From Anaerolineae bacterium (GTDB lineage: Bacteria > Chloroflexota > Anaerolineae > Aggregatilineales > UBA3940): a stretch of DNA of 6,454 nucleotides. Position 1 is the stretch's first letter. Each line of letters begins with the position of its first letter. The stretch lies in the NCBI GenBank assembly GCA_016926985.1, contig JAFGNO010000006.1, positions 1-6,454 on the forward strand, given 5' to 3'. This document shows, in pieces, positions 5,779 through 6,454 of this stretch. The notes below the pieces were generated by a model that ran no database searches, was not told the DNA's origin, and saw only the letters and a list, made by a program, of their open reading frames with translations. The translations under genes and the position numbers were made by a program.

Positions 5779-5782
5779 CTCC
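5779..5782 (-). promoter_or_regulatory. Ribosome binding site of the downstream M29 gene
   Basis: On the minus strand this is GGAG, six bases before the ATG at 5772-5770. It overlaps the alternative TTG start codon (5784-5782) by one base, which argues that the ATG is the true start. Confidence 0.65.
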
Positions 5783-5794
5783 AATCTCCATCAT

Positions 5795-6454
5795 TTATAC
5801 GTTGAATGTGCCATCTTTATAGAATAATTCGCCATCAACAATGATCTCCCCATCAGAGCGCATATCGCAGATCATATCCCAGTGAACGGCAGACTTGTTT
5901 TTCGATCCCGTATTGGGATAACCTGCCCCGACAGCCATGTGGAACGTCCCGCCGATCTTCTCGTCAAACAGGATATTGCGGGTGAACTGCTGGATCCCCT
6001 CGCTGGTGCCAATGGCAAATTCGCCCAGATAGCGAGAGCCCTCATCGGTATCCAGGACGCTGTTGAGATAATCCTCACCTTTTGTGGCGGTGGCTTTCTC
6101 CACCTTACCTTCCTTGAAGGTTAGCTCGACGCCCTCGACTTCCCGGCTGTTATAAATGGCAGGATAGGTATAGCGCACCCAGCCGTTGACCGAGTCCTCT
6201 ACCGGGCCGGTGTAGATTTCGCCGTCAGGGAAGTTCCGTTTCCCATCGGCATTGATGAAGATTCGATCCTTGATGGAAAGGGTCAGATCGACGTTCTCGC
6301 CCTTTACTTCTACCCTGTCCTTGCCTTTGAGCCAGTCAATCAGACGCTGCTGCTCAGCAGACTTTTGTTTCCAATACGCTACCGGGTCATCCAGGTGTAC
6401 CATCGCTGCCCCATAGATGAAATCCTCATACTCGCTGAGGCTCATTTCGGCGTC
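5795..6454 (-). CDS. M29-family metalloaminopeptidase, upstream copy, partial (N-terminus beyond right edge)
   Basis: This is the C-terminal 219 residues of a second M29 aminopeptidase; the reading frame stays open to the right edge, so the start lies outside. An internal Met at 6445 is not the start, because it aligns with an internal Met of the downstream copy. The fragment aligns without gaps to the last 219 residues of the neighbouring gene. By hand count 170 of 216 residues after that Met are identical, and most changes are conservative. All predicted catalytic residues are kept: Glu79 in FPDGE, Glu145 in LGEFAIG, His172 in HMAVG, Tyr179 in GYPNTG, and His191 and Asp193 in VHWDM (fragment numbering). 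It is transcribed before the other copy. Two functional paralogs are more likely than a decaying duplicate. The N-terminal domain cannot be judged here. Confidence 0.92.
   Translation of the reverse strand, partial: DAEMSLSEYEDFIYGAAMVHLDDPVAYWKQKSAEQQRLIDWLKGKDRVEVKGENVDLTLSIKDRIFINADGKRNFPDGEIYTGPVEDSVNGWVRYTYPAIYNSREVEGVELTFKEGKVEKATATKGEDYLNSVLDTDEGSRYLGEFAIGTSEGIQQFTRNILFDEKIGGTFHMAVGAGYPNTGSKNKSAVHWDMICDMRSDGEIIVDGELFYKDGTFNV
5795..6454. repeat. Tandem gene duplication, unit 2 (pairs with 4669-5328)
   Basis: This is the upstream partner of the duplicated M29 sequence and is cut by the right edge. The full repeat unit is probably about 1.1 kb, one gene plus the short spacer, judging from the 1126-base offset between the two stop codons. 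Confidence 0.85.

Noticed and set aside
5773..5784. TTG start of the downstream M29 gene, adding four residues
   Set aside because: A GGAG lies six bases before the ATG at 5772-5770 and overlaps the TTG itself, so the ATG is the better start.
6443..6445. Met at the beginning of the upstream M29 copy as a true start
   Set aside because: It aligns with an internal Met of the full-length neighbouring copy, and the frame stays open to the window edge, so the gene is cut by the window.
1..6454. CRISPR arrays, insertion sequences, tRNA or rRNA genes, phage or defence genes
   Set aside because: I looked for short regular repeats, terminal inverted repeats with a transposase, tRNA-like cloverleaf sequences and known defence motifs, and saw none. 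Nearly all DNA is explained by the seven protein genes.

Overview
The window is an ordinary, densely coded bacterial chromosome segment, moderately GC-rich by eye. It holds four minus-strand genes (left), one plus-strand gene (middle) and two minus-strand genes (right). I see no mobile element, CRISPR array, RNA gene or phage gene. A single-subunit bacterial Elp3, a CpaE-like receiver protein and tandem M29 aminopeptidases would suit the Chloroflexota (for example an Anaerolineae-like lineage). This is inference from gene content; nothing in the sequence settles the taxonomy.

Left block (1-3810, minus strand, read right to left): a tight run of elp3, a biotin-protein ligase without a DNA-binding domain, a class I SAM-dependent methyltransferase, and a membrane-anchored short-chain dehydrogenase/reductase cut by the left window edge. 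The junctions are a 16-nt gap, a 17-nt overlap and a 14-nt overlap, so the four are almost certainly co-transcribed and partly translationally coupled. The products do not form a recognised pathway: tRNA wobble modification, biotinylation, an unknown methylation and an unknown redox reaction.

Middle (3811-4628): a 184-nt divergent intergenic region with a palindromic GCTATAGC that could act as a -10 element in both directions, then a strong hairpin in the leader of a plus-strand gene. That gene encodes a receiver-domain protein with a short helical C-terminal extension and no DNA-binding domain. It ends inside a perfect 11-bp inverted repeat that probably terminates transcription from both sides.

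Right block (4669-6454, minus strand): two tandem M29-family metalloaminopeptidase genes. The upstream copy is cut by the right window edge. Over the shared 216 residues they are about 79% identical by hand count, with no gaps and all expected metal ligands kept in both.

I did not find a clearly new system. The points most worth a second look are the Elp3 with compact CX3CX2C spacing and its operon partners, the atypical receiver protein with its leader hairpin, the possible shared divergent promoter, and the tandem M29 pair.
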